Positions 33,981-43,198 are shown, counted from the first letter of the stretch. The stretch is DNA of 64,000 bases from Marinobacter subterrani (GCF_001045555.1 NZ_LFBU01000001.1:2728001-2792000); one strand, 5' to 3'. Notes: generated by a model from the letters alone, not told the origin. Translations and numbers: made by a program.

Positions 33981-34403
33981 TCAGAGCCCACTCCTTTCAG
34001 ACCATGCCTCATAGATCCGCTTGTCCCATTTGCTCTGGAAATAGGCGATAGCGGCTTTTTGATCGTCCCTGGAGAGCTCGTCTGCGAAGGCCGGCATTTT
34101 CCCACCCATGGGGGCGCCACCTTGACTAATTGTACCCATCAGCGTGTCGAAGGAATGGTGCCAGGCATGACCTGTTCCGTTGAGCGGTGGCGGCGGGTAA
34201 GAGCCATCCTTCAGAGTCTTTTTCCAATTGAAAGCGCCTTGGGCATTGCCGCCATGGCAGCTTGCGCAGTTGTCGTCGAACACCACTGCGCCGCGCTCGA
34301 CCTCAGCCTGTGTGTACCAGCGGTCATCCACCGTCTGTTTACCGCAGCCGCTGATTAGTGCGACTGCAAGAACGCCTACTGAGATAGTTGCCCCATGCAT
34401 CAT
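33981..34403 (-). CDS. c-type cytochrome lipoprotein
   Basis: The 140-residue product has a lipoprotein signal peptide (MMHGATISVGVLAVALISGC) and one heme-binding CxxCH (DNCASCHGGNAQGAF), with the distal Met probably in GGKMPAFADELS. It should be a membrane-anchored periplasmic electron carrier. I chose the ATG at 34403, with AGGA 7 nt upstream. An in-frame extension to 34610 is not real: it reads through the broken DUF302 gene. Such small cytochromes are common in copper islands next to a Cu ATPase. Confidence 0.88.
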   Translation of the reverse strand: MMHGATISVGVLAVALISGCGKQTVDDRWYTQAEVERGAVVFDDNCASCHGGNAQGAFNWKKTLKDGSYPPPPLNGTGHAWHHSFDTLMGTISQGGAPMGGKMPAFADELSRDDQKAAIAYFQSKWDKRIYEAWSERSGL

Positions 34404-34437
34404 TCTTGTTCCTCGATTTCCTTGCGCCTCAAATTCC

Positions 34438-34658
34438 TCAATCGCGGAATACACCGATGGCTTCCCAGGCCATGCCAGGATTGCAGGCCCCGAGAATCCG
34501 ATAGGCCTGCATATCCTTGTCCAGCTTTTCTTCATGGTGGCTTTGACATCAATTTCTGTCAGCACACCGAAGCCGTGATCAGTGAGGGCCTGACGCGCTC
34601 TTCTGTCCACGTCCTCGAAATCGACATCTTTGATAACTCAATCGATTGTGTATGACAT
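34438..34658 (-). pseudogene. DUF302 gene broken by a stop codon and a frameshift
   Basis: From the ATG at 34658 the frame reads MSYTID, then TGA, then VIKDVDFEDVDRRARQALTD and HGFGVLTEIDVKATMKK, a clear DUF302 match. Just after KATMKK one A is missing from an A-run (about 34526); restoring it gives LDKDMQAYRILGACNPGMAW followed by EAIGVFRD and a stop at 34438. The C-terminal half of the domain is also missing. Two independent lesions plus truncation make it a pseudogene. It lies between the Cu ATPase and the cytochrome. Confidence 0.82.
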
Positions 34659-34682
34659 AGCTACCTCCAATGATTCAGAAGT

Positions 34683-37043
34683 TCATTGCTTTGACCCGAG
34701 TTTCACCACCCTCAAACGCAGCGCATTCACGATCACGCTGACCGAGGACAGCGACATGGCGGCCGCTGCAAAAATGGGCGACAGCAGTATCCCGAAAAAC
34801 GGGTACAAAACCCCTGCCGCTATCGGAACACCGGCGGAGTTGTAAACGAAGGCGAAAAACAGGTTCTGACGGATATTGCGCATGGTCGCCAGAGACAAAC
34901 GGCGCGCCTCGACAATGCCCATCAGGTCGCCGCGTAGCAGCGTAATGCCGGCGCTTTCGATGGCGACATCGGTCCCGGTGCCCATGGCCACACCGACATC
35001 CGCCGTTGCCAGTGCAGGCGCATCGTTTACGCCGTCACCCGCCATCACGACAACACGGCCTTCGTCTTTCAGGCGCTGGACGATCTTGCCCTTATCTTCC
35101 GGCAGGACTTCCGCTTCCACTTCGTCGATATGCAGTTTTCGGGCAACTGCTTCAGCTGAAGTGCGGTTATCGCCGGTCAGCATGACCACCCGGATGCCGT
35201 CTTTTTGCAGCGCGGAAATAGCGGCTTCGGTGGTTTCCTTGACCGGATCGGCAATCGCCAGCAACCCTGCGACGTTTCCGTCGACAGCAGCAAAAATCAC
35301 GGTAGCACCATCTTTTCGGAGCTGGTCGGCGTCGCCGTCAAATCGCGTGGTGTCGACATTTTCCGACTCCATGAGAAGGCGGTTACCAAGTAGCACCCGC
35401 TTGCCGTCTATTCGACCGGTAACCCCTTTACCATTCGGAGAGTCAAAGTCTTCCGCATCCGGAAGCTTCAGGTCCATGCCCTTGGCTTTATCGAGTATGG
35501 CGTGAGCCAGTGGGTGCTCACTGCCTTTCTCCAGGCCGCCTGCATAACGCATGAGACTACTGTCATCGAACCCGTTGGCCGCGACAAGCCGGGTGACTTG
35601 CGGCTTGCCCTCTGTCAGCGTGCCGGTTTTATCCACCACCACGGTGTCCACCTTCTCCATACGCTCCAAGGCTTCCGCATCGCGAATCAGAACGCCACTT
35701 TGAGCACCGCGTCCGACACCCACCATGATGGACATGGGCGTCGCCAAGCCAAGTGCGCAAGGGCAGGCAATGATCAGAACACTGACCGCTGCAATCAGCC
35801 CGAACGCCATAGGCGGCGTGGGCCCGAAGAATGACCAGGCTATAAAGGCGATAATGGCGATCACGATCACCGCAGGCACAAAATAACCCGCCACCTTGTC
35901 GGCCAGGCCCTGAATGGGCGCGCGGCTGCGCTGGGCGCTCGCCACCATCTGCACAATCTGGGACAGCATGGTGTCACGGCCAACCTTGTCGGCCCGCATG
36001 ATAAAGCTGCCCTGCTGGTTGATACTGCCGCCGATCACCTGGTCGCCGGATTTTTTGCTGACTGCCAAAGGCTCACCGGTCACCATGGATTCATCCACGT
36101 TGGAGCTGCCTTCAAGCACCTCGCCGTCCAACGGCACCTTGTCTCCCGGACGTACCCGCAAGCGGTCACCGACCTTGACCTGATCAAGCGACACATCGGA
36201 TTCGCTGCCATCGTCGTCCAGTTTTCTGGCCGTCGCCGGTGCCAGATCCAGCAGGGCCTTGATGGCACCAGAGGTTTTCTCTCTGGCGCGCAATTCCAGC
36301 ACCTGCCCCAGCAGCACCAGCACCACGATGACAGCAGCCGCCTCGAAGTAGACGGCGACCGACCCGTCTTCCTGCCGGAAGGCGCCTGGGAAGATCTGCG
36401 GCGCCAGGGTCGCCACCAGGCTGTAGATCAGCGCGACGCCGGTACCAATGGCAATGAGCGTAAACATGTTCAAGTTACGGCTAACCACGGATTTCCAACC
36501 CCGGACGAAGAAGGGCCAACCGCACCAGAGCACCACAGGCGTTGCCAGCACCAGTTGAATCCAGTTGGACATCTGCGGGGCTATAATGTGATCGAGTCCG
36601 GTGAGGTGCCCACCCATCTCCAGTACCAGTACAGGCAGGGCCAGCACCAGGCCGATCCAGAATCGGCGGGTCATGTCTTTGAGTTCTTCCGAAGGCCCGT
36701 CGTCCAGGCTTACCTGCTCGGGCTCTAGGGCCATGCCGCAGATTGGGCAGTCCCCTGGCCCTTGCTGCCGAATCTCGGGGTGCATGGGACAGGTATACAT
36801 AGTGCCCGGCGCTACCGGCTCTTGCTGTTTCTTTTCCCAATCGAGGTACTGCTCAGGGTCCTCGTCGAATTTGGACTGGCAACGCAACGAGCAGAAGTAC
36901 CAGGTTTTACCGCCATGCTGGCTGCGGTGTTCCGCGGTATGCGGATCGACTGCCATGCCGCAAACCGGATCCTTGGCGGTGTGCCCGCCAGGTTCTTTAT
37001 CGGCGTGGTGATCGTGGTCATGGGCGTGATGGTGCTCAGCCAT
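34683..37043 (-). CDS. copA: Copper-translocating P1B-type ATPase
   Basis: The 786-residue pump exports Cu(I) or Ag(I) from the cytoplasm. The N-terminus is His-rich ([15 protein letters not shown]), followed by a YHS domain ([16 protein letters not shown], then [19 protein letters not shown]) and a heavy-metal-binding segment ([20 protein letters not shown]). Then come the P1B landmarks: the CPC motif [13 protein letters not shown], phosphorylation site [18 protein letters not shown] and the hinge [10 protein letters not shown]. The ATG at 37043 has AGGAGA 6 nt upstream; an in-frame start at 37085 is less likely. It overlaps the end of 37036-37263 by 8 nt. Confidence 0.95.
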   Translation of the reverse strand: MAEHHHAHDHDHHADKEPGGHTAKDPVCGMAVDPHTAEHRSQHGGKTWYFCSLRCQSKFDEDPEQYLDWEKKQQEPVAPGTMYTCPMHPEIRQQGPGDCPICGMALEPEQVSLDDGPSEELKDMTRRFWIGLVLALPVLVLEMGGHLTGLDHIIAPQMSNWIQLVLATPVVLWCGWPFFVRGWKSVVSRNLNMFTLIAIGTGVALIYSLVATLAPQIFPGAFRQEDGSVAVYFEAAAVIVVLVLLGQVLELRAREKTSGAIKALLDLAPATARKLDDDGSESDVSLDQVKVGDRLRVRPGDKVPLDGEVLEGSSNVDESMVTGEPLAVSKKSGDQVIGGSINQQGSFIMRADKVGRDTMLSQIVQMVASAQRSRAPIQGLADKVAGYFVPAVIVIAIIAFIAWSFFGPTPPMAFGLIAAVSVLIIACPCALGLATPMSIMVGVGRGAQSGVLIRDAEALERMEKVDTVVVDKTGTLTEGKPQVTRLVAANGFDDSSLMRYAGGLEKGSEHPLAHAILDKAKGMDLKLPDAEDFDSPNGKGVTGRIDGKRVLLGNRLLMESENVDTTRFDGDADQLRKDGATVIFAAVDGNVAGLLAIADPVKETTEAAISALQKDGIRVVMLTGDNRTSAEAVARKLHIDEVEAEVLPEDKGKIVQRLKDEGRVVVMAGDGVNDAPALATADVGVAMGTGTDVAIESAGITLLRGDLMGIVEARRLSLATMRNIRQNLFFAFVYNSAGVPIAAGVLYPFFGILLSPIFAAAAMSLSSVSVIVNALRLRVVKLGSKQ

Positions 37044-37263
37044 TGCGATCTCCTGTTTTGTCGGCGGGCCAGTCTGCAAATGCAATAAAATACAGCAGAA
37101 CCAGATTGACGATGGGGATCAATATCAGCACACCCATCCACCCCGGATACCCGGTGCGCTGGCAAATACGCCAAGCCGGAATGACGACCACAATGGCAAT
37201 CACCAGCATCCACAGCCAGTGGCCTGCCCACATGGTGTTCCCGAACATGTTATCTCCCATCAT
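37036..37263 (-). CDS. Small membrane protein of the Cu ATPase operon
   Basis: The 75-residue product has two predicted membrane helices ([20 protein letters not shown] and [20 protein letters not shown]) and ends [12 protein letters not shown]. Similar small proteins with [12 protein letters not shown] are common beside metal genes, but no function is known to me. It lies between the permease and the ATPase gene, overlapping the latter by 8 nt, so it is part of the same operon. Confidence 0.8.
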   Translation of the reverse strand: MMGDNMFGNTMWAGHWLWMLVIAIVVVIPAWRICQRTGYPGWMGVLILIPIVNLVLLYFIAFADWPADKTGDRNG

Positions 37264-37290
37264 GGCAATAGCCTCTCTTCCAGATTCTGG

Positions 37291-38646
37291 TTAATGGTGA
37301 CGATGCGCGTGACTCTCTTCCTGTTTCGCTTGCGCCGATTCCGGTGATCTTTTAAGGAAAATCTGCTCGGATACTGCAATCACGATCATGGTCACGACTG
37401 CCACGCTGATGACGAACGGGTCCGTATTAAGCTTTACCCAGACGAAGCCGCCCAGCGCCAAAAGATCCAACAAGATGGCTGTTGCTGGCACCCAGGTGTT
37501 GGCCTTAATGTCTTTGCGTAGATAACGGAGCACACCCCAGTGAATGGCAATGTCCATAATCAGATAAAACACGATACCCAACGCAGCAATGCGTGACAGG
37601 TCAAAGAAGGCGGTCAGAATCAGACCCAGGACAACGGTATACACCAGTGTGTGCTTCTGAATGCTGCCGGGCATCCCGAAATGCCGATGAGGAACCAGTC
37701 TCATCTCCGTCAGCATGGCCAACATGCGGGACACAGCAAATACACTGGCCAGAATTCCTCCCGCCGTGGCCATCATGGCAATCGCAACAGTAAACCAGAC
37801 GCCGTATTCGCCGAGAGCGGGGCGTGCAGCAGCGGCGAGAGAGTAATCCTGCGTTTCGATAATTTCAGCCAGAGATAGATTGCTGGCGACCGCAAATCCC
37901 ACCAGCGTGTAGATCACCACACAGGCGGCAATGGAAATCACGATGGCGCGCCCAACGTTTCGCTTCGGGTCGATGACATCCGAGCCACTGTTGGTGATGG
38001 TCGTAAAGCCTTTGAACGCAAGAATGCCCAACGCGGTCGCGCCCAAGAAGTTGCCCAGCGTTCCGGCTTCACCGGGCTCCGAAAAATCAACCGAGATTGA
38101 GTCGGCAATCCAGACCCCGACCAGACCGAAAATCAGTATGCCGCCGATTTTCAGGATCCCGATAAAGGAAGCCACCCCTTGAATCATCCGATTGCCCAGC
38201 AGGTTGATCAGAAAGGCCGCAAGAATGAGCGCCACGCCGAGAATGGGCACCATGCGGCCACTGTCATCCCCGCCGAAAAGTTGCATGGTGTAAGAGCCAA
38301 AGGTCCGGGCCAGGAAGCTCTGAGCGATGACCATGGAAAAATACATCAACAGGGCGTTGAAAGCCGTTGGCAGCCGGTTTCCGTAAGCCTTGTGCAGGTA
38401 CATGCCGATACCGCCGGCGGACGGGTAGGCATTGGAGATCTTGATGTAGGAATAGGCGCTGAAGCTGACAATCACCGCCGCCGCGAGAAAGGCCAGCGGG
38501 AAAAGAACGCCGGTCATCTGCGCCATCTGCCCGGTCAGAGCAAAAATACCGGCGCCAATCATGACGCCGGTACCCAGCATCACCGTCCCTGGCAGAGTGA
38601 GACTACCTTCCTGGTAGCGAGTGCTTCGATCTTCCTCCTTGCTCAC
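37291..38646 (-). CDS. APC-family amino-acid permease
   Basis: The 451-residue product has twelve likely membrane segments and the APC start LTLPGTVMLGTGVMIGAGIF with ALTGQMAQMTG. Later come GILAFKGFTTITNSGSDVID and the His-rich end EESHAHRHH, which may bind metal. The substrate is unknown. It is cotranscribed with 38658-39011 (11-bp gap) and the Cu ATPase, so it may move an amino acid or amine relevant to copper handling; that is inference from position. Confidence 0.88.
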   Translation of the reverse strand: MSKEEDRSTRYQEGSLTLPGTVMLGTGVMIGAGIFALTGQMAQMTGVLFPLAFLAAAVIVSFSAYSYIKISNAYPSAGGIGMYLHKAYGNRLPTAFNALLMYFSMVIAQSFLARTFGSYTMQLFGGDDSGRMVPILGVALILAAFLINLLGNRMIQGVASFIGILKIGGILIFGLVGVWIADSISVDFSEPGEAGTLGNFLGATALGILAFKGFTTITNSGSDVIDPKRNVGRAIVISIAACVVIYTLVGFAVASNLSLAEIIETQDYSLAAAARPALGEYGVWFTVAIAMMATAGGILASVFAVSRMLAMLTEMRLVPHRHFGMPGSIQKHTLVYTVVLGLILTAFFDLSRIAALGIVFYLIMDIAIHWGVLRYLRKDIKANTWVPATAILLDLLALGGFVWVKLNTDPFVISVAVVTMIVIAVSEQIFLKRSPESAQAKQEESHAHRHH

Positions 38647-38657
38647 TCAATCTCCTC

Positions 38658-39011
38658 TTATTTTTTCATGGGTGGAATCTTGGAACAGCAGAACGGCTCA
38701 TGCTTGGCATTTGCCCGGACGTTGTCGTCGGTAAACCGGTACCAGGCCAGTTTGCGCCGGGTCCACCATCCGGTTTTCAATCGGCCACCGTAAGCCTTGA
38801 TCAGTTCCAGTAATTCATCGACGGACCAGTGGGTTCCATCGTACGTCACCTGCAATGTGCCATTTGGCTTACGCTCGGCGAAATCAACGCATGGGTGGTG
38901 ATTCAGATCGTGGATGAGCCCCTCCCACTGATCCTCTCCAAGCCCCTCGACGGTCATTTTTCGGCGCAACAAAAACTGCTCCTGGTTGGTTGCTTTGTGT
39001 GCTTTGGTCAT
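38658..39011 (-). CDS. HMA-like small protein, first gene of the Cu ATPase operon
   Basis: The 117-residue product shows a beta-alpha-beta pattern (RKMTVEGLGEDQWEGLIHDL, then GTLQVTYDGTHWSVDELLEL) that resembles a heavy-metal-associated fold without CxxC, followed by a basic aromatic stretch (TGWWTRRKLAWYRFTD) and a C-terminal FCCSKIPPMKK with a Cys pair that could hold Cu(I). I know no family name. I chose the ATG at 39011, with AGAGG upstream. A predicted regulator box lies 53 bp before it. Confidence 0.75.
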   Translation of the reverse strand: MTKAHKATNQEQFLLRRKMTVEGLGEDQWEGLIHDLNHHPCVDFAERKPNGTLQVTYDGTHWSVDELLELIKAYGGRLKTGWWTRRKLAWYRFTDDNVRANAKHEPFCCSKIPPMKK

Positions 39012-39063
39012 GGGGTGACACCTCTCTTCCTGATGACTTCTCCCTGTATCAAAACACTTCAAC

Positions 39064-39079
39064 CTGAACTGCGACTGAA
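39064..39079 (-). promoter_or_regulatory. Predicted copper response-regulator box for the Cu ATPase operon
   Basis: CTGAA-CTGCGA-CTGAA on the plus strand, reading TTCAG-N6-TTCAG toward the gene at 39011, 53 bp upstream of its start. Confidence 0.6.
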
Positions 39080-39133
39080 AATGGACACATGCTTTCGGTG
39101 GATTTGAGTTACATCAAATCATAGACGAAAAAA

Positions 39134-39154
39134 GGCCATGGGTTTCCCATGGCC
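39134..39154 (-). terminator. Terminator after pcoB
   Basis: A perfect 9-bp stem (GGCCATGGG / CCCATGGCC) with a TTT loop. The A-run at 39128-39133 gives the U-tract for leftward transcripts of the pcoAB operon, whose last stop is at 39163. Confidence 0.85.
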
Positions 39155-39162
39155 CTTCAGCA

Positions 39163-39912
39163 TCAGAATGCGATTCGAGCGCCGATTACGGCAAACCAAT
39201 CTTCTGTGCCGCCGCCGCTCGCCTCGGCCAGGTCGGCACTATCGCCATACTTACGCTCGTGCACCACACCCACATAAGGCGAGAACGCACGGTCTATCAG
39301 GTCGTAGCGGAGCCGGAGGCCGGTTTCGGTGGAAACCAATCCTTTGCCGACACCAATCTCTTCATCCTCACTGAACGCTACCGAGGCATCCAGAGTTGCC
39401 GCCAGGATCCAGTAATTGGTGAACAGCAATTCGTACTCAGCGTCCAGTTCGGCTGACGTATCACCATCGTTGCTGACGTACAGGTTTGCATCGATCTCAA
39501 ACCATTGGGGCGCCAGGCCGGCGACACCGAGAACGGCGTATGTCCGGTCCGGCCCTTCCGAAGTATCGAAACGCACGCCCGCTTTGGCGTCGAAGAACTT
39601 GGAAATGGGGATCTGGCCGACCAACTGGTTTTCCAGCGTTTCGTAGGCCTGCTCCTCTATTTCGTATTCGCCGGTTGTGAGCAACCGGACTTTAAAATCG
39701 TCAGTGCCATAGAAGGCATCCGCATTCCAGACGCCCAGCTCCTCGTCATCGTCGCTGTAGCGGTACTCAAATTCCTCGAATTGAACACCCCAGGTTGTGA
39801 GCGGCTGTTTTCGAGCGGTCGTGTCGGAGATCATTTCCTGAGCTGTCACCGCCGTTGAGACACCAATAGAGGCAAGGAAGCTGACTGCGACAATTGATCG
39901 AATACAGCTCAT
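39163..39912 (-). CDS. pcoB: CopB/PcoB outer-membrane copper resistance protein
   Basis: The 249-residue product has a signal peptide ending VSTAVTAQE and a beta-barrel-like mature part (WGVQFEEFEYRYSDDDEELG, TGLRLRYDLIDRAFSPYVGV, FAVIGARIAF with a terminal Phe). These are typical of CopB/PcoB, an outer-membrane protein thought to limit copper entry or sequester it. It lacks the Met-rich N-terminal repeats of plasmid CopB. Its start overlaps the pcoA stop by 4 nt. Confidence 0.92.
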   Translation of the reverse strand: MSCIRSIVAVSFLASIGVSTAVTAQEMISDTTARKQPLTTWGVQFEEFEYRYSDDDEELGVWNADAFYGTDDFKVRLLTTGEYEIEEQAYETLENQLVGQIPISKFFDAKAGVRFDTSEGPDRTYAVLGVAGLAPQWFEIDANLYVSNDGDTSAELDAEYELLFTNYWILAATLDASVAFSEDEEIGVGKGLVSTETGLRLRYDLIDRAFSPYVGVVHERKYGDSADLAEASGGGTEDWFAVIGARIAF

Positions 39913-41714
39913 ACCTCACCTCCATCTTTGGCAATCGCGTCTGTCTTCGCCTGGGTTGAATCCGGGCCACCTTCGACAATCACCTTACGAAACATTCCGG
40001 CCGCTGCGTGATAAGACAAATGGCAGTGAAACGCCCATTGGCCTGGCGCATCCACCTCGGTTTCCATGTAAACCGTAGTGCCTGGATTCACGCTCACTGT
40101 GTGCTTGATGGGATTCCACTGGCCGGCGCCAACGTCCAAAATCGACCACATGCCGTGCAGGTGCATGGGGTGAGTCATCATGGTTTCGTTAACAAACTTG
40201 AAGCGGACCCGCTCACCGTATTTCAAACGAATCGGATCGGCGTCTTCATACTTGACGCCATTAATGCTCCAGATATAACGCTCCATATTGCCGGTCAGGC
40301 GAAGTTCGATTTCCCGAGTCGGTTCGCGGTCTTCATACAGCGGATCCTGAGCCTTCAGGTCAGCGTAAGACAGAAATTTACCGCCATTAGCCGCCGTGGG
40401 CGTAAGGCCGCTGCCCTTGGCATAGAAGGGATCTGTTGGGCCTTCTTTTCCCATCGTCATGGAACCATGATCCATACCGGACATGCCCGAATGATCCATA
40501 CCTTCCATGTTGGAATGATCCATTCCTTTCATATTTGAGTGGTCCATGTTGCTCATGTTTGCGTGGTCCATTCCCTCCATCGAAGAATGATCCATTCCGG
40601 ACATACCTTCTGAGCTATTCATATCCATGTCGCCATGATCCATACCAGCCATGCTGCCATGGTCCATACCGGGCATGCCGCCCATATCAGCCATGGTCAG
40701 GCGCGCCGGTTCGCGTAGTTGCGGCACGGCCGCTTCCATACCCTCTTCTGGGGCCAGTGTCGCTCTGGCATAGCCCGAACGCCCCATGGATTCAGCGAAG
40801 ATGGTGTAGGCCTGCTCATCTTTCGGACGGACGATCACATCGTAGGTTTCCGCCACACCGATCCGGAACTCGTCCACACTAACCGGCTGAACGTTGTTGC
40901 CATCAGCCTGCACAACCGTCATGTCCAGACCGGGGATCCGGATATCAAAGTAAGTCATCGCCGAAGAGTTGATAAAACGCAGGCGAATACGCTCGCCAGG
41001 TTCAAAGATCCCGGTCCAGTTCTGGTCCGGTCCCTTGCCATTGATTAACCCGGTAAAACCTTGCAAGTCTTCCACGTCCGCCTTCATCATGCGCATGCTG
41101 CCCCAGGCCATACGATCCTGGACAGTGTTCATCAGGCCGTTTTCCGACACCTCAGAGAAAAAATCACCCACTGTCAATTGCTGGCGATTGTAGTAATCCG
41201 CCATCATTTTCAGGTTGCGCATGATGCGGTCACCGGAATGGGGATGCTTGTCAGTCAGCTGCACCACGTATTCACGATCGTAGCGGAATGGCTCACGGCC
41301 CTCGGGCTCGATGACAATGGCACCATAGGCGCCGTCCGGCTCCTGAAAACCAGAGTGGCTGTGGAACCAGTAGGTGCCTGCCTGCTGGATAGGAAACTCA
41401 TAGGTAAAGGTTTCACCCGGCTTGATGCCCGGGAAACTGATACCAGGCACACCGTCCTGGTTAAAAGGAAGGATCAGGCCGTGCCAGTGAATGGACGTCA
41501 TCTCATCCAGGTTGTTGGTCACGTTGATCCGGACGTTCTCGCCTTCCTTGAAACGCATTACCGGTCCCGGAGATGCGCCGTTGTATCCAATGCCTTCCTT
41601 CACAAAATCGCCGGTATCAATTTTTACCCGGTCGACCGTAAGGTCGTATTCGCCGGCCAGAACCATGGCTGGCATCAGCAGGCTCAAAAGCCCTGACAAA
41701 AAGCGTGTTTTCAT
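39909..41714 (-). CDS. pcoA: CopA/PcoA-type multicopper oxidase
   Basis: This periplasmic enzyme oxidises Cu(I) to Cu(II). The 601-residue protein has all four copper-ligand regions: HWHG, WFHSHSGFQ, HPMHLHGMW and HCHLSYHAAAGM. A Met/His repeat region (about residues 345-420; units such as GMDHSSMEGMDHANMSNMDH) is the usual methionine-rich domain of CopA. The leader MKTRFLSGLLSLLMPAMVLA looks like a Sec signal and lacks the twin arginines seen in most family members. It follows the cupredoxin gene by 84 bp and overlaps pcoB by 4 nt. Confidence 0.95.
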   Translation of the reverse strand: MKTRFLSGLLSLLMPAMVLAGEYDLTVDRVKIDTGDFVKEGIGYNGASPGPVMRFKEGENVRINVTNNLDEMTSIHWHGLILPFNQDGVPGISFPGIKPGETFTYEFPIQQAGTYWFHSHSGFQEPDGAYGAIVIEPEGREPFRYDREYVVQLTDKHPHSGDRIMRNLKMMADYYNRQQLTVGDFFSEVSENGLMNTVQDRMAWGSMRMMKADVEDLQGFTGLINGKGPDQNWTGIFEPGERIRLRFINSSAMTYFDIRIPGLDMTVVQADGNNVQPVSVDEFRIGVAETYDVIVRPKDEQAYTIFAESMGRSGYARATLAPEEGMEAAVPQLREPARLTMADMGGMPGMDHGSMAGMDHGDMDMNSSEGMSGMDHSSMEGMDHANMSNMDHSNMKGMDHSNMEGMDHSGMSGMDHGSMTMGKEGPTDPFYAKGSGLTPTAANGGKFLSYADLKAQDPLYEDREPTREIELRLTGNMERYIWSINGVKYEDADPIRLKYGERVRFKFVNETMMTHPMHLHGMWSILDVGAGQWNPIKHTVSVNPGTTVYMETEVDAPGQWAFHCHLSYHAAAGMFRKVIVEGGPDSTQAKTDAIAKDGGEV

Positions 41715-41798
41715 CTGTGTTACTCCAAACTACACGTCATTGAAGCCGGGCCGAGAAACGTGTCTCAGCCCCGCGCTTGCGGACCTCAGTTAAGCGAG

Positions 41799-42332
41799 TT
41801 ACTCGAAATTGACCTCACCGTACATCCCGGCCTGATAGTGGCCCGGAACGTTGCAGGCAAATTCGATATTGCCTTTATCAGAAAACTTCCAAATCACTTC
41901 TTTGCTTTGGCCGGGTTCCAGCAACACGCTGTTCGGGTCGTCATGCTTCATGGAATGGCCATTCCCCATATCCATATTCATCATGTCGTGGTTCAGCTTG
42001 CCGCCCTGGATGATGCCATGCTCAACCATCATCATCATTTCCTCTTGATGAGCTTCGTGCATGTCGGGAGTGCCAACATTGAACTCATGCACGAGGTTTC
42101 CTTTGTTCTCCACCACGAAGCGAACGGTTTCACCAGGCTTTACACTGATTTCTTCGGGTTCGTAGTAGTTGTCGTACATCTCGACAGTTATGGTTCGGCT
42201 GGCCTCCGACGCTTTGCCAGGTTCACCGCTTGTAGCGCCGTGCCCGTGGCCACCATCATGGGCGCCAGCCGCAAACGCTGTTGCCGACATTGAAAACGCC
42301 ATACCCGCTACGAATAGTTTTGATGCATTCAT
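41799..42332 (-). CDS. Periplasmic cupredoxin
   Basis: The 177-residue product has a signal peptide (MNASKLFVAGMAFSMSATAF) and a plastocyanin-like domain: ISVKPGETVRFVVENKGNLV, His in VHEFNVG, then C-x5-H-x4-M in FACNVPGHYQAGM, which supply the type-1 copper ligands. A Met/His-rich insertion (EEMMMMVEHGIIQGGKLNHD, then MMNMDMGNGHSMKH) interrupts the domain and may bind more copper. First gene of the leftward pcoAB operon; a predicted regulator box lies 100 bp upstream. Confidence 0.9.
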   Translation of the reverse strand: MNASKLFVAGMAFSMSATAFAAGAHDGGHGHGATSGEPGKASEASRTITVEMYDNYYEPEEISVKPGETVRFVVENKGNLVHEFNVGTPDMHEAHQEEMMMMVEHGIIQGGKLNHDMMNMDMGNGHSMKHDDPNSVLLEPGQSKEVIWKFSDKGNIEFACNVPGHYQAGMYGEVNFE

Positions 42333-42431
42333 CCTTTTATCCTCTGTAAAATAAAAATCGCGAAAACACTGCTGGATTGAGCCCCAATCTTGAGCAATGT
42401 CCAGAATCGGTTGTTACCTTCTCTCACTAAC

Positions 42432-42447
42432 CTGAATTCTTTCTGAA
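42432..42447 (-). promoter_or_regulatory. Predicted response-regulator box for the cupredoxin-pcoAB operon
   Basis: CTGAA-TTCTTT-CTGAA on the plus strand, reading leftward toward the cupredoxin gene. It lies 19 bp from the oppositely oriented box of the regulator gene, so the intergenic region is a symmetric divergent control site. Confidence 0.6.
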
Positions 42448-42466
42448 AAACTCGAACTATTTTCCG

Positions 42467-42482
42467 TTCAGGCTGAATTCAG
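42467..42482 (+). promoter_or_regulatory. Predicted response-regulator box for the two-component genes
   Basis: TTCAG-GCTGAA-TTCAG ends 50 bp before the response-regulator ATG and reads toward it, suggesting autoregulation. Confidence 0.6.
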
Positions 42483-42532
42483 GTTAATCAGTCACACTTT
42501 CGACTGCGGACCATACAGAGAAGGAAAGACTC

Positions 42533-43198
42533 ATGCGTTTACTGCTCGTCGAAGATGACCGCTTGCTTGCTGAGGGTCTGGTCAGGCAGTTGGGAAAAGC
42601 AGGTTTCAGCGTTGATACAACTCCCAGTGCCCGAGAAGCCGTTGTTCTGGGTGAGCAAGAGGATTACCGTGCTGTTGTTCTGGACCTGGGTCTACCTGAT
42701 GGCAACGGGCTGGACGTATTGAGAAAGTGGCGAACGAATCACGTCAGCTGTCCGGTCTTGATTCTGACCGCGAGAGGCGATTGGCAGGATAAGGTTAACG
42801 GCTTAAAAGCCGGGGCAGACGATTATCTGGCAAAACCTTTTCAGACAGAAGAGCTAATCGCACGCCTCAACGCACTCGTGCGTCGTAGTGAAGGAAGAGT
42901 CCTTGCTCAGGTTAAAGCCGGCCGCTTTGAACTGGACGAAAACCGCCAAAGCCTCAAGATGGACGACGGCGTGGAACATACACTTACCGGAACCGAATTC
43001 CGGCTGCTACGTTGTTTGATGAGCCGCCCTGGCCACGTCTTTTCCAAAGAACAACTAATGGAACAGCTTTACAACTTGAATGATAGCCCGAGTGAAAACG
43101 TCATTGAGGCGTATATTCGGAGGTTAAGGAAGCTAGTGGGCAGCGAAACCATCTCAACACGACGCGGCCAGGGGTACATTTTTAATGCGATTCCTTAA
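42533..43198 (+). CDS. copR: OmpR-family response regulator, probable copper regulator
   Basis: The 221-residue protein has a receiver domain (MRLLLVEDDRLLAEG; phospho-acceptor Asp51 in VVLDLGLPDG; LTARGDWQDKVNGLKAGADD; KPF) and a winged-helix output domain (LTGTEFRLLRCLMSRPGHVF, then SENVIEAYIRRLRKLVG). It is divergent from the cupredoxin-pcoAB operon, and predicted direct-repeat boxes lie in between. The name copR is inferred from context. It overlaps the kinase gene by 14 nt. Confidence 0.9.
   Translation: MRLLLVEDDRLLAEGLVRQLGKAGFSVDTTPSAREAVVLGEQEDYRAVVLDLGLPDGNGLDVLRKWRTNHVSCPVLILTARGDWQDKVNGLKAGADDYLAKPFQTEELIARLNALVRRSEGRVLAQVKAGRFELDENRQSLKMDDGVEHTLTGTEFRLLRCLMSRPGHVFSKEQLMEQLYNLNDSPSENVIEAYIRRLRKLVGSETISTRRGQGYIFNAIP

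Noticed and set aside
33981..34610. 209-residue version of the cytochrome c gene.
   Set aside because: Its first ~69 codons are the broken DUF302 gene read in frame after its internal stop; the lipoprotein signal at 34403 marks the true start.
40447..40680. Regularly repeated units that look CRISPR-like by eye.
   Set aside because: They encode the Met/His repeats (GMDHS-type) of the copper oxidase, in frame and without spacers.
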